From Limanda limanda (lineage: Eukaryota > Chordata > Actinopteri > Pleuronectiformes > Pleuronectidae), in assembly GCF_963576545.1 (NCBI RefSeq), contig NC_083644.1, positions 29,517,393 to 29,581,392 of the forward strand: a stretch of 64,000 nt of DNA, given 5' to 3'. Both the position numbers and the translations under genes were made by a program. Numbering within the stretch: position 1 is the stretch's first letter; every line of letters begins with the position of its first letter. The notes beneath the pieces are model-generated. The model saw nothing but the letters and a program-made list of their open reading frames with translations, was not told the origin of the DNA and did no database searches. Positions 47,436-60,000 of the stretch are shown piece after piece.

Positions 47436-50400
47436 GGAAGCATTGATTAAGATTTCTGACTTTTTCATCACATGTCAGCCCAAGTGTCAGAAAAGCGCTG
47501 GAAACAGGGAGATAAGCCTTTTTGGAAGAAATGGTTAAATTCTTGAATTTTTCATCACACATCATCCCAAATGTCACTAAACAGCTGGAAACGGGGAGAT
47601 AAGCCTTTTTTGGAAGCAATGGTTAACATTTTGACTTTTTCATCACATATCAGCTCCAGTGTCAGAAAAGCGCTGGAAACAGGGAGATAAGCCTTTTTTT
47701 GGAAGAAATTGTTAAATTCTTGAAGTTTTCATCACACGTCATCCCAAATGTCACTAAACAGCTGGAAACGGGGAGATAAGCCTTTTTTGGAAGCAATGGT
47801 TAACGTTTTGACTTTTTCATCACATATCAGCTCCTGTGTCAGAAAAGCGCTGGAAACAGGGAGATAAGCCTTTTTTGGAAGAAATGGTTAAATTCTTAAA
47901 ATTTTCAACGCACATCATCCCAAATGTCACTAAACAGCTGGAAACGGGGAGATAAGCCTTTTTTTTGTAAGCAATGGTTAACGTTTTGACTTTTTCATCA
48001 CATATCAGCTCCTTTGTCAGAAAAGCGCTGGAAACAGGGAGATATGCCTTTTTTTGGAAGAAATGGTTAAATTCCTGAATTTTTCATAACACATCATCCC
48101 AAATGTCACTAAACAGCTGGAAACGGGGAGATAAGCCTTTTTTGGAAGCATTGATTAAGATGTCTGACTTTTTCATCACATGTCAGCCCAAGTGTCAGAA
48201 AAGCGCTGGAAACAGGGAGATAAGCCTTTTTTGGAAGAAATGGTTAAATTCTTGAATTTTTCATCACACATCATCCCAAATGTCACTAAACAGGAGGACA
48301 CGGGGAGATAAGCCTTTTTTGGAAGCAATGGTTAACATTTTGACTTTTTCATCACATATCAGCCCAAGTGTCAGAAAAGCGCTGGAAACAGGGACATAAG
48401 CCTTTTTTGGAAGAAATGGTTAACATTTTGACTTTTTCATCACATATCAGCTCCAGTGTCAGAAAAGCGCTGGAAACAGGGAGATATGCCTTTTTTTGGA
48501 AGAAATGGTTAAATTCTTGAATTTTTCATCACACATCATCCCAAATGTCACTAAACAGCTGGAAACGGGGAGATAAGCCTTTTTTGGAAGCAATGGTTAA
48601 CATTTTGACTTTTTCATCACATATCAGCTCCAGTGTCAGAAAAGCGCTGGAAACAGGGAGATATGCCTTTTTTTGGAAGAAATTGTTAAATTCTTGAATT
48701 TTTCATCACACGTCATCCCAAATGTCACTAAACAGCTGGAAATGGGGAGATAAGCCTTTTTTGGAAGCAATGGTTAACATTTTGACTTTTTCATCACATA
48801 TCAGCTCCAGTGTCAGAAAAGCGCCGGAAACAGGGAGATACGCCTTTTTTTGGAAGAAATGGTTAAATTCTTGAATTTTTCATCACACATCATCCCAAAT
48901 GTCACTAAACAGCTGGAAATGGGGAGATAAGCCTTTTTTGGAAGCATTGATTAAGATTTCTGACTTTTTCATCACATGTCAGCCCAAGTGTCAGAAAAGC
49001 GCTGGAAACAGGGAGATAAGCCTTTTTGGAAGAAATGGTTAAATTCTTGAATTTTTCATCACACATCATCCCAAATGTAACTAAACAGCTGGAAACGGGG
49101 AGATAAGCCTTTTTTGGAAGCAATGGTTAACATTTTGACTTTTTCATCACATATCAGCTCCAGTGTCAGAAAAGCGCTGGAAACAGGGAGATAAGCCTTT
49201 TTTTGGAAGAAATTGTTAAATTCTTGAAGTTTTCATCACACGTCATCCCAAATGTCACTAAACAGCTGGAAACGGGGAGATAAGCCTTTTTTGGAAGCAA
49301 TGGTTAACGTTTTGACTTTTTCATCACATATCAGCTCCTGTGTCAGAAAAGCGCTGGAAACAGGGAGATAAGCCTTTTTTGGAAGAAATGGTTAAATTCT
49401 TAAAATTTTCAACGCACATCATCCCAAATGTCACTAAACAGCTGGAAACGGGGAGATAAGCCTTTTTTTGTAAGCAATGGTTAACGTTTTGACTTTTTCA
49501 TCACATATCAGCTCCTTTGTCAGAAAAGCGCTGGAAACAGGGAGATATGCCTTTTTTTGGAAGAAATGGTTAAATTCCTGAATTTTTCATAACACATCAT
49601 CCCAAATGTCACTAAACAGCTGGAAACGGGGAGATAAGCCTTTTTTGGAAGCATTGATTAAGATGTCTGACTTTTTCATCACATGTCAGCCCAAGTGTCA
49701 GAAAAGCGCTGGAAACAGGGAGATAAGCCTTTTTTGGAAGAAATGGTTAAATTCTTGAATTTTTCATCACACATCATCCCAAATGTCACTAAACAGGAGG
49801 AAACGGGGAGATAAGCCTTTTTTGGAAGCAATGGTTAACATTTTGACTTTTTCATCACATATCAGCCCAAGTGTCAGAAAAGCGCTGGAAACAGGGACAT
49901 AAGCCTTTTTTGGAAGAAATGGTTAACATTTTGACTTTTTCATCACATATCAGCTCCAGTGTCAGAAAAGCGCTGGAAACAGGGAGATATGCCTTTTTTT
50001 GGAAGAAATGGTTAAATTCTTGAATTTTTCATCACACATCATCCCAAATGTCACTAAACAGCTGGAAACGGGGAGATAAGCCTTTTTTGGAAGCAATGGT
50101 TAACGTTTTGACTTTTTCATCACATATCAGCTCCTGTGTCAGAAAAGCGCTGGAAACAGGGAGATAAGCCTTTTTTGGAAGAAATGGTTAAATTCTTAAA
50201 ATTTTCAACGCACATCATCCCAAATGTCACTAAACAGCTGGAAACGGGGAGATAAGCCTTTTTTTGTAAGCAATGGTTAACGTTTTGACTTTTTCATCAC
50301 ATATCAGCTCCTTTGTCAGAAAAGCGCTGGAAACAGGGAGATATGCCTTTTTTTGGAAGAAATGGTTAAATTCTTGAATTTTTCATCACACATCATCCCA

Positions 50401-51415
50401 AATGTCACTAAACAGCTGTAAACGGGGAGATAAGCCTTTTTTGGAAACAATGGTTAACGTTTTGACTTTTTCATCACATATCAGCTCCTTTGTCAGAAAA
50501 GCGCTGGAAACAGGGAGATATGCCTTTTTTTGGAAGAAATGGTTAAATTCCTGAATTTTTCATAACACATCATCCCAAATGTCACTAAACAGCTGGAAAC
50601 GGGGAGATAAGCCTTTTTTGGAAGCATTGATTAAGATGTCTGACTTTTTCATCACATGTCAGCCCAAGTGTCAGAAAAGCGCTGGAAACAGGGAGATAAG
50701 CCTTTTTTGGAAGAAATGGTTAAATTCTTGAATTTTTCATCACACATCATCCCAAATGTCACTAAACAGCAGGAAACGGGGAGATAAGCCTTTTTTGGAA
50801 GCAATGGTTAACATTTTGACTTTTTCATCACATATCAGCCCAAGTGTCAGAAAAGCGCTGGAAACAGGGACATAAGCCTTTTTTGGAAGAAATGGTTAAC
50901 ATTTTGACTTTTTCATCACATATCAGCTCCAGTGTCAGAAAAGCGCTGGAAACAGGGAGATATGCCTTTTTTTGGAAGAAATGGTTAAATTCTTGAATTT
51001 TTCATCACACATCATCCCAAATGTCACTAAACAGCTGGAAACGGGGAGATAAGCCTTTTTTGGAAGCAATGGTTAACATTTTGACTTTTTCATCACATAT
51101 CAGCTCCAGTGTCAGAAAAGTGCTGGAAACAGGGAGATATGCCTTTTTTTGGAAGAAATTGTTAAATTCTTGAATTTTTCATCACACGTCATCCCAAATG
51201 TCACTAAACAGCTGGAAATGGGGAGATAAGCCTTTTTTGGAAGCAATGGTTAACATTTTGACTTTTTCATCACATATCAGCTCCAGTGTCAGAAAAGCGC
51301 CGGAAACAGGGAGATACGCCTTTTTTTGGAAGAAATGGTTAAATTCTTGAATTTTTCATCACACATCATCCCAAATGTCACTAAACAGCTGGAAACGGGG
51401 AGATAAGCCTTTTTT
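47436..51415 (+). repeat. 17-mer (1,504 bp), 13-monomer partial and 15-monomer HOR
   Basis: 47,436-48,939 is a complete 17-mer with one extra T before B4 (8-T tract near 47,960). 48,940-50,088 is B1 to A6. 50,089-51,415 is B3 A3 B4 A9 B9 A4 B5 A5 B6 C A6 B7 A7 B8 A8 (15 monomers, 1,327 bp), the most complete unit containing A9 and B9. Confidence 0.87.
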
Positions 51416-54067
51416 GGAAGCATTGATTAAGATTTCTGACTTTTTCATCACATGTCAGCCCAAGTGTCAGAAAAGCGCTGGAAACAGGGAGATAAGCCTT
51501 TTTGGAAGAAATGGTTAAATTCTTGAATTTTTCATCACACATCATCCCAAATGTCACTAAACAGCTGGAAACGGGGAGATAAGCCTTTTTTGGAAGCATT
51601 GATTAAGATTTCTGACTTTTTCATCACATGTCAGCCCAAGTGTCAGAAAAGCGCTGGAAACAAGGAGATAAGCCTTTTTGGAAGAAATGGTTAAATTCTT
51701 GAATTTTTCATCACACATCATCCCAAATGTCACTAAACAGCTGGAAACGGGGAGATAAGCCTTTTTTGGAAGCATTGATTAAGATTTCTGACTTTTTCAT
51801 CACATGTCAGCCCAAGTGTCAGAAAAGCGCTGGAAACAGGGAGATAAGCCTTTTTGGAAGAAATGGTTAAATTCTTGAATTTTTCATCACACATCATCCC
51901 AAATGTCACTAAACAGCTGGAAACGGGGAGATAAGCCTTTTTTGGAAGCAATGGTTAACATTTTGACTTTTTCATCACATATCAGCTCCAGTGTCAGAAA
52001 AGCGCTGGAAACAGGGAGATAAGCCTTTTTTTGGAAGAAATTGTTAAATTCTTGAAGTTTTCATCACACGTCATCCCAAATGTCACTAAACAGCTGGAAA
52101 CGGGGAGATAAGCCTTTTTTGGAAGCAATGGTTAACGTTTTGACTTTTTCATCACATATCAGCTCCTGTGTCAGAAAAGCGCTGGAAACAGGGAGATAAG
52201 CCTTTTTTGGAAGAAATGGTTAAATTCTTAAAATTTTCAACGCACATCATCCCAAATGATACTAAACAGCTGGAAACGGGGAGATAAGCCTTTTTTTGTA
52301 AGCAATGGTTAACGTTTTGACTTTTTCATCACATATCAGCTCCTTTGTCAGAAAAGCGCTGGAAACAGGGAGATATGCCTTTTTTTGGAAGAAATGGTTA
52401 AATTCCTGAATTTTTCATAACACATCATCCCAAATGTCACTAAACAGCTGGAAACGGGGAGATAAGCCTTTTTTGGAAGCATTGATTAAGATGTCTGACT
52501 TTTTCATCACATGTCAGCCCAAGTGTCAGAAAAGCGCTGGAAACAGGGAGATAAGCCTTTTTTGGAAGAAATGGTTAAATTCTTGAATTTTTCATCACAC
52601 ATCATCCCAAATGTCACTAAACAGGAGGAAACGGGGAGATAAGCCTTTTTTGGAAGCAATGGTTAACATTTTGACTTTTTCATCACATATCAGCCCAACT
52701 GTCAGAAAAGCGCTGGAAACAGGGACATAAGCCTTTTTTGGAAGAAATGGTTAACATTTTGACTTTTTCATCACATATCAGCTCCAGTGTCAGAAAAGCG
52801 CTGGAAACAAGGAGATATGCCTTTTTTTGGAAGAAATGGTTAAATTCTTGAATTTTTCATCACACATCATCCCAAATGTCACTAAACAGCTGGAAACGGG
52901 GAGATAAGCCTTTTTTTGTAAGCAATGGTTAACGTTTTGACTTTTTCATCACATATCAGCTCCTTTGTCAGAAAAGCGCTGGAAACAGGGAGATATGCCT
53001 TTTTTTGGAAGAAATGGTTAAATTCTTGAATTTTTCATCACACATCATCCCAAATGTCACTAAACAGCTGTAAACGGGGAGATAAGCCTTTTTTGGAAAC
53101 AATGGTTAACGTTTTGACTTTTTCATCACATATCAGCTCCTTTGTCAGAAAAGCGCTGGAAACAGGGAGATATGCCTTTTTTTGGAAGAAATGGTTAAAT
53201 TCCTGAATTTTTCATAACACATCATCCCAAATGTCACTAAACAGCTGGAAACGGGGAGATAAGCCTTTTTTGGAAGCATTGATTAAGATGTCTGACTTTT
53301 TCATCACATGTCAGCCCAAGTGTCAGAAAAGCGCTGGAAACAGGGAGATAAGCCTTTTTTGGAAGAAATGGTTAAATTCTTGAATTTTTCATCACACATC
53401 ATCCCAAATGTCACTAAACAGCAGGAAACGGGGAGATAAGCCTTTTTTGATTGCAATGGTTAACATTTTGACTTTTTCATCACATATCAGCCCAAGTGTC
53501 AGAAAAGCGCTGGAAACAGGGACATAAGCCTTTTTTTGAAGAAATGGTTAACATTTTGACTTTTTCATCACATATCAGCTCCAGTGTCAGAAAAGCGCTG
53601 GAAACAGGGAGATATGCCTTTTTTTGGAAGAAATGGTTAAATTCTTGAATTTTTCATCACACATCATCCCAAATGTCACTAAACAGCTGGAAACGGGGAG
53701 ATAAGCCTTTTTTGGAAGCAATGGTTAACATTTTGACTTTTTCATCACATATCAGCTCCAGTGTCAGAAAAGTGCTGGAAACAGGGAGATATGCCTTTTT
53801 TTGGAAGAAATTGTTAAATTCTTGAATTTTTCATCACACGTCATCCCAAATGTCACTAAACAGCTGGAAATGGGGAGATAAGCCTTTTTTGGAAGCAATG
53901 GTTAACATTTTGACTTTTTCATCACATATCAGCTCCAGTGTCAGAAAAGCGCCGGAAACAGGGAGATACGCCTTTTTTTGGAAGAAATGGTTAAATTCTT
54001 GAATTTTTCATCACACATCATCCCAAATGTCACTAAACAGCTGGAAACGGGGAGATAAGCCTTTTTT
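51416..54067 (+). repeat. triplicated B1A1 dimer, partial HOR and terminal 13-mer of type II
   Basis: B1 A1 occurs three times in a row at 51,416, 51,592 and 51,768 (176-bp steps). The third leads into B2 to A6, which joins B4 at 52,918. 52,918-54,067 is B4 A9 B9 A4 B5 A5 B6* C A6 B7 A7 B8 A8. The next monomer at 54,068 is a B with a 6-T tract and type III neighbours. Confidence 0.87.
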
Positions 54068-57000
54068 GGAAGCATTGATTAAGATTTCTGACTTTTTCAT
54101 CACATGTCAGCCCAAGTGTCAGAAAAGCGCTGGAAACAGGGAGATAAGCCTTTTTTGGAAGAAATGGTTAAATTCTTGAATTTTTCATCACACATCATCC
54201 CAAATGTCACTAAACAGCTGGAAACGGGGAGATAAGCCTTTTTTGGAAGCATTGATTAAGATTTCTGACTTTTTCATCACATGTCAGCCCAAGTGTCAGA
54301 AAAGCGCTGGAAACAGGGAGATAAGCCTTTTTTGGAAGAAATGGTTAAATTCTTGAATTTTTCATCACACATCATCCCAAATGTCACTAAACAGCTGGAA
54401 ACGGGGAGATAAGCCTTTTTTGGAAGCAATGGTTAACATTTTGACTTTTTCATCACATATCAGCTCCAGTGTCAGAAAAGCGCTGGAAACAGGGAGATAA
54501 GCCTTTTTTGGAAGAAATGGTTAAATTCTTGAATTTTTCATCACACATCATCCCAAATGTCACTAAACAGCTCGAAACGGGGAGATAAGCCTTTTTTGGA
54601 AGCAATGGTTAACATTCTGACTTTTTCATCACGTCAGCCCAAGTGTCAGAAAAGCGCAGGAAACAGGGAGATAAGCCTTTTTTGGAAGAAATGGTTAAAT
54701 TCTTGAATTTTTCATCACACATCATCCCAAATGTCACTAAACAGCTGGAAACGGGGAGATAAGCCTTTTTTGGAAGCAATGGTTAACATTTTGACTTTTT
54801 CATCACATATCAGCTCCAGTATCAGAAAAGCTCTAAAAACAGGGAGATATGCCTTTTTTTGGAAGAAATGGTTAAATTCTTGAATTTTTCATCACACATC
54901 ATCCCAAATGTCACTAAACAGCTGGAAACGGGGAGATAAGCCTTTTTTGGAAGCAATGGTTAACATTTTGACTTTTTCATCACATATCAGCTACAGTGTC
55001 AGAAAAGCGCTGGAAACAGGGAGATATGCCTTTTTTTGGAAGAAATGGTTAAATTCTTGAATTTTTCATCACACATCATCCCAAATGTCACTAAACAGCT
55101 GGAAACGGGGAGATAAGCCTTTTTTGGAAGCATTGATTAAGATTTCTGACTTTTTCATCACATGTCAGCCCAAGTGTCAGAAAAGCGCTGGAAACAGGGA
55201 GATAAGCCTTTTTTGGAAGAAATGGTTAAATTCTTGAATTTTTCATCACACATCATCCCAAATGTCACTAAACAGCTGGAAACGGGGAGATAAGCCTTTT
55301 TTGGAAGCATTGATTAAGATTTCTGACTTTTTCATCACATGTCAGCCCAAGTGTCAGAAAAGCGCTGGAAACAGGGAGATAAGCCTTTTTTGGAAGAAAT
55401 GGTTAAATTCTTGAATTTTTCATCACACATCATCCCAAATGTCACTAAACAGCTGGAAACGGGGAGATAAGCCTTTTTTGGAAGCAATGGTTAACATTTT
55501 GACTTTTTCATCACATATCAGCTCCAGTGTCAGAAAAGCGCTGGAAACAGGGAGATAAGCCTTTTTTGGAAGAAATGGTTAAATTCTTGAATTTTTAGTC
55601 ACACATCATCCCAAATGTCACTAAACAGCTCGAAACGGGGAGATAAGCCTTTTTTGGAAGCAATGGTTAACATTCTGACTTTTTCATCACATGTCAGCCC
55701 AAGTGTCAGAAAAGCGCAGGAAACAGGGAGATAAGCCTTTTTTGGAAGAAATGGTTAAATTCTTGAATTTTTCATCACACATCATCCCAAATGTCACTAA
55801 ACAGCTGGAAACGGGGAGATAAGCCTTTTTTGGAAGCAATGGTTAACATTTTGACTTTTTCATCACATATCAGCTCCAGTGTCAGAAAAGCGCTGGAAAC
55901 AGGGAGATATGCCTTTTTTTGGAAGAAATGGTTAAATTCTTGAATTTTTCATCACAAATCATCCCAAATGTCACTAAACAGCTGGAAACGGGGAGATAAG
56001 CCTTTTTTGGAAGCAATGGTTAACATTTTGACTTTTTCATCACATATCAGCTCCAGTGTCAGAAAAGCGCTGGAAACAGGGAGATATGCCTTTTTTGGAA
56101 GCAATTGTTAACATTTTGACTTTTTCATCACATATCAGCCCAAGTGTCAGAAAAGCGCAAGAAACAGGGACATAAGCCTTTGTTGGAAGAAATGGTTAAC
56201 ATTTTGACTTTTTCATCACATATCAGCTCCAGTGTCAGAAAAGCGCTGGAAACAGGGAGATATGCCTTTTTTTGGAAGAAATGGTTAAATTCTTGAATTT
56301 TTCATCACACATCATCCCAAATGTCACTAAACAGCTGGAAACGGGGAGATAAGCCTTTTTTGGAAGCATTGATTAAGATGTCTGACTTTTTCACCACATG
56401 TCAGCCCAAGTGTCAGAAAAGCGCTGGAAACAGGGACATAAGCCTTTTTTGGAAGAAATGGTTAACATTTTGACTTTTTCATCACATATCAGCTCCAGTG
56501 TCAGAAAAGCGCTGGAAACAGGGAGATATGCCTTTTTTTGGAAGAAATGGTTAAATTCTTGAATTTTTCATCACACATCATCCCAAATGTCACTAAACAG
56601 CTGGAAACGGGGAGATAAGCCTTTTTTGGAAGCAATGGTTAACATTTTGACTTTTTCATCACATATCAGCTACAGTGTCAGAAAAGCGCTGGAAACAGGG
56701 AGATAAGCCTTTTTTGGAAGAAATTGTTAAATTCTTGAATTTTTCATCACACATCATCCCAAATGTCACTAAACAGCAGGAAACGGGGAGATAAGCCTTT
56801 TTTGGAAGCAATGGTTAACATTTTGACTTTTTCATCACATATCAGCCCAAGTGTCAGAAAAGCGCTGGAAACAGGGACATAAGCCTTTTTTGGAAGAAAT
56901 GGTTAACATTTTGACTTTTTCATCACATATCAGCTCCAGTGTCAGAAAAGCGCTGGAAACAGGGAGATATGCCTTTTTTTGGAAGAAATGGTTAAATTCT

Positions 57001-60000
57001 TGAATTTGTCATCACACATCATCCCAAATGTCACTAAACAGCTGGAAACGGGGAGATAAGCCTTTTTTGGAAGCAATGGTTAACATTTTGACTTTTTCAT
57101 CACATATCAGCTCCAGTGTCAGAAAAGCGCCGGAAACAGGGAGATATGCCTTTTTTTGGAAGAAATGGTTAAATTCTTGAATTTTTCATCACACATCATC
57201 CCAAATGTCACTAAACAGCTGGAAACGGGGAGATAAGCCTTTTTTGGAAGCATTGATTAAGTTTTCTGACTTTTTCATCACATGTCAGCCCAAGTGTCAG
57301 AAAAGCGCTGGAAACAGGGAGATAAGCCTTTTTGGAAGAAATGGTTAAATTCTTGAATTTTTCATCACACATCATCCCAAATGTCACTAAACAGCTGGAA
57401 ACGGGGAGATAAGCCTTTTTTGGAAGCAATGGTTAACATTTTGACTTTTTCATCACATATCAGCTCCAGTATCAGAAAAGCTCTAGAAACAGGGAGATAT
57501 GCCTTTTTTTGGAAGAAATGGTTAAATTCTTGAATTTTTCATCACACATCATCCCAAATGTCACTAAACAGCTGGGAACGGGGAGATAAGCCTTTTTTGG
57601 AAGCAATGGTTAACATTTTGACTTTTTCATCACATATCAGCTACAGTGTCAGAAAAGCGCTGGAAACAGGGAGATATGCCTTTTTTTGGAAGAAATGGTT
57701 AAATTCTTGAATTTTTCATCACACATCATCCCAAATGTCACTAAACAGCTGGAAACGGGGAGATAAGCCTTTTTTGGAAGCATTGATTAAGATTTCTGAC
57801 TTTTTCATCACATGTCAGCCCAAGTGTCAGAAAAGCGCTGGAAACAGGGAGATAAGCCTTTTTTGGAAGAAATGGTTAAATTCTTGAATTTTTCATCACA
57901 CATCATCCCAAATGTCACTAAACAGCTGGAAACGGGGAGATAAGCCTTTTTTGGAAGCATTGATTAAGATTTCTGACTTTTTCATCACATGTCAGCCCAA
58001 GTGTCAGAAAAGCGCTGGAAACAGGGAGATAAGCCTTTTTTGGAAGAAATGGTTAAATTCTTGAATTTTTCATCACACATCATCCCAAATGTCACTAAAC
58101 AGCTGGAAACGGGGAGATAAGCCTTTTTTGGAAGCATTGATTAAGATTTCTGACTTTTTCATCACATGTCAGCCCAAGTGTCAGAAAAGCGCTGGAAACA
58201 GGGAGATAAGCCTTTTTTGGAAGATATGGTTAAATTCTTGAATTTTTCATCACACATCATCCCAAATGTCACTAAACAGCTGGAAACGGGGAGATAAGCC
58301 TTTTTTGGAAGCAATGGTTAACATTTTGACTTTTTCATCACATATCAGCTCCAGTGTCAGAAAAGCGCTGGAAACAGGGAGATAAGCCTTTTTTGGAAGA
58401 AATGGTTAAATTCTTGAATTTTTAGTCACACATCATCCCAAATGTCACTAAACAGCTCGAAACGGGGAGATAAGCCTTTTTTGGAAGCAATGGTTAACAT
58501 TCTGACTTTTTCATCACATGTCAGCCCAAGTGTCAGAAAAGCGCAGGAAACAGGGAGATAAGCCTTTTTTGGAAGAAATGGTTAAATTCTTGAATTTTTC
58601 ATCACACATCATCCCAAATGTCACTAAACAGCTGGAAACGGGGAGATAAGCCTTTTTTGGAAGCAATGGTTAACATTTTGACTTTTTCATCACATATCAG
58701 CTCCAGTGTCAGAAAAGCGCTGGAAACAGGGAGATATGCCTTTTTTTGGAAGAAATGGTTAAATTCTTGAATTTTTCATCACAAATCATCCCAAATGTCA
58801 CTAAACAGCTGGAAACGGGGAGATAAGCCTTTTTTGGAAGCAATGGTTAACATTTTGACTTTTTCATCACATATCAGCTCCAGTGTCAGAAAAGCGCTGG
58901 AAACAGGGAGATATGCCTTTTTTGGAAGCAATTGTTAACATTTTGACTTTTTCATCACATATCAGCCCAAGTGTCAGAAAAGCGCAAGAAACAGGGACAT
59001 AAGCCTTTGTTGGAAGAAATGGTTAACATTTTGACTTTTTCATCACATATCAGCTCCAGTGTCAGAAAAGCGCTGGAAACAGGGAGATATGCCTTTTTTT
59101 GGAAGAAATGGTTAAATTCTTGAATTTTTCATCACACATCATCCCAAATGTCACTAAACAGCTGGAAACGGGGAGATAAGCCTTTTTTGGAAGCATTGAT
59201 TAAGATGTCTGACTTTTTCACCACATGTCAGCCCAAGTGTCAGAAAAGCGCTGGAAACAGGGACATAAGCCTTTTTTGGAAGAAATGGTTAACATTTTGA
59301 CTTTTTCATCACATATCAGCTCCAGTGTCAGAAAAGCGCTGGAAACAGGGAGATATGCCTTTTTTTGGAAGAAATGGTTAAATTCTTGAATTTTTCATCA
59401 CACATCATCCCAAATGTCACTAAACAGCTGGAAACGGGGAGATAAGCCTTTTTTGGAAGCAATGGTTAACATTTTGACTTTTTCATCACATATCAGCTAC
59501 AGTGTCAGAAAAGCGCTGGAAACAGGGAGATAAGCCTTTTTTGGAAGAAATTGTTAAATTCTTGAATTTTTCATCACACATCATCCCAAATGTCACTAAA
59601 CAGCAGGAAACGGGGAGATAAGCCTTTTTTGGAAGCAATGGTTAACATTTTGACTTTTTCATCACATATCAGCCCAAGTGTCAGAAAAGCGCTGGAAACA
59701 GGGACATAAGCCTTTTTTGGAAGAAATGGTTAACATTTTGACTTTTTCATCACATATCAGCTCCAGTGTCAGAAAAGCGCTGGAAACAGGGAGATATGCC
59801 TTTTTTTGGAAGAAATGGTTAAATTCTTGAATTTTTCATCACACATCATCCCAAATGTCACTAAACAGCTGGAAACGGGGAGATAAGCCTTTTTTGGAAG
59901 CAATGGTTAACATTTTGACTTTTTCATCACATATCAGCTCTAGTGTCAGAAAAGCGCTGGAAACAGGGAGATATGCCTTTTTTTGGAAGAAATTGTTAAA

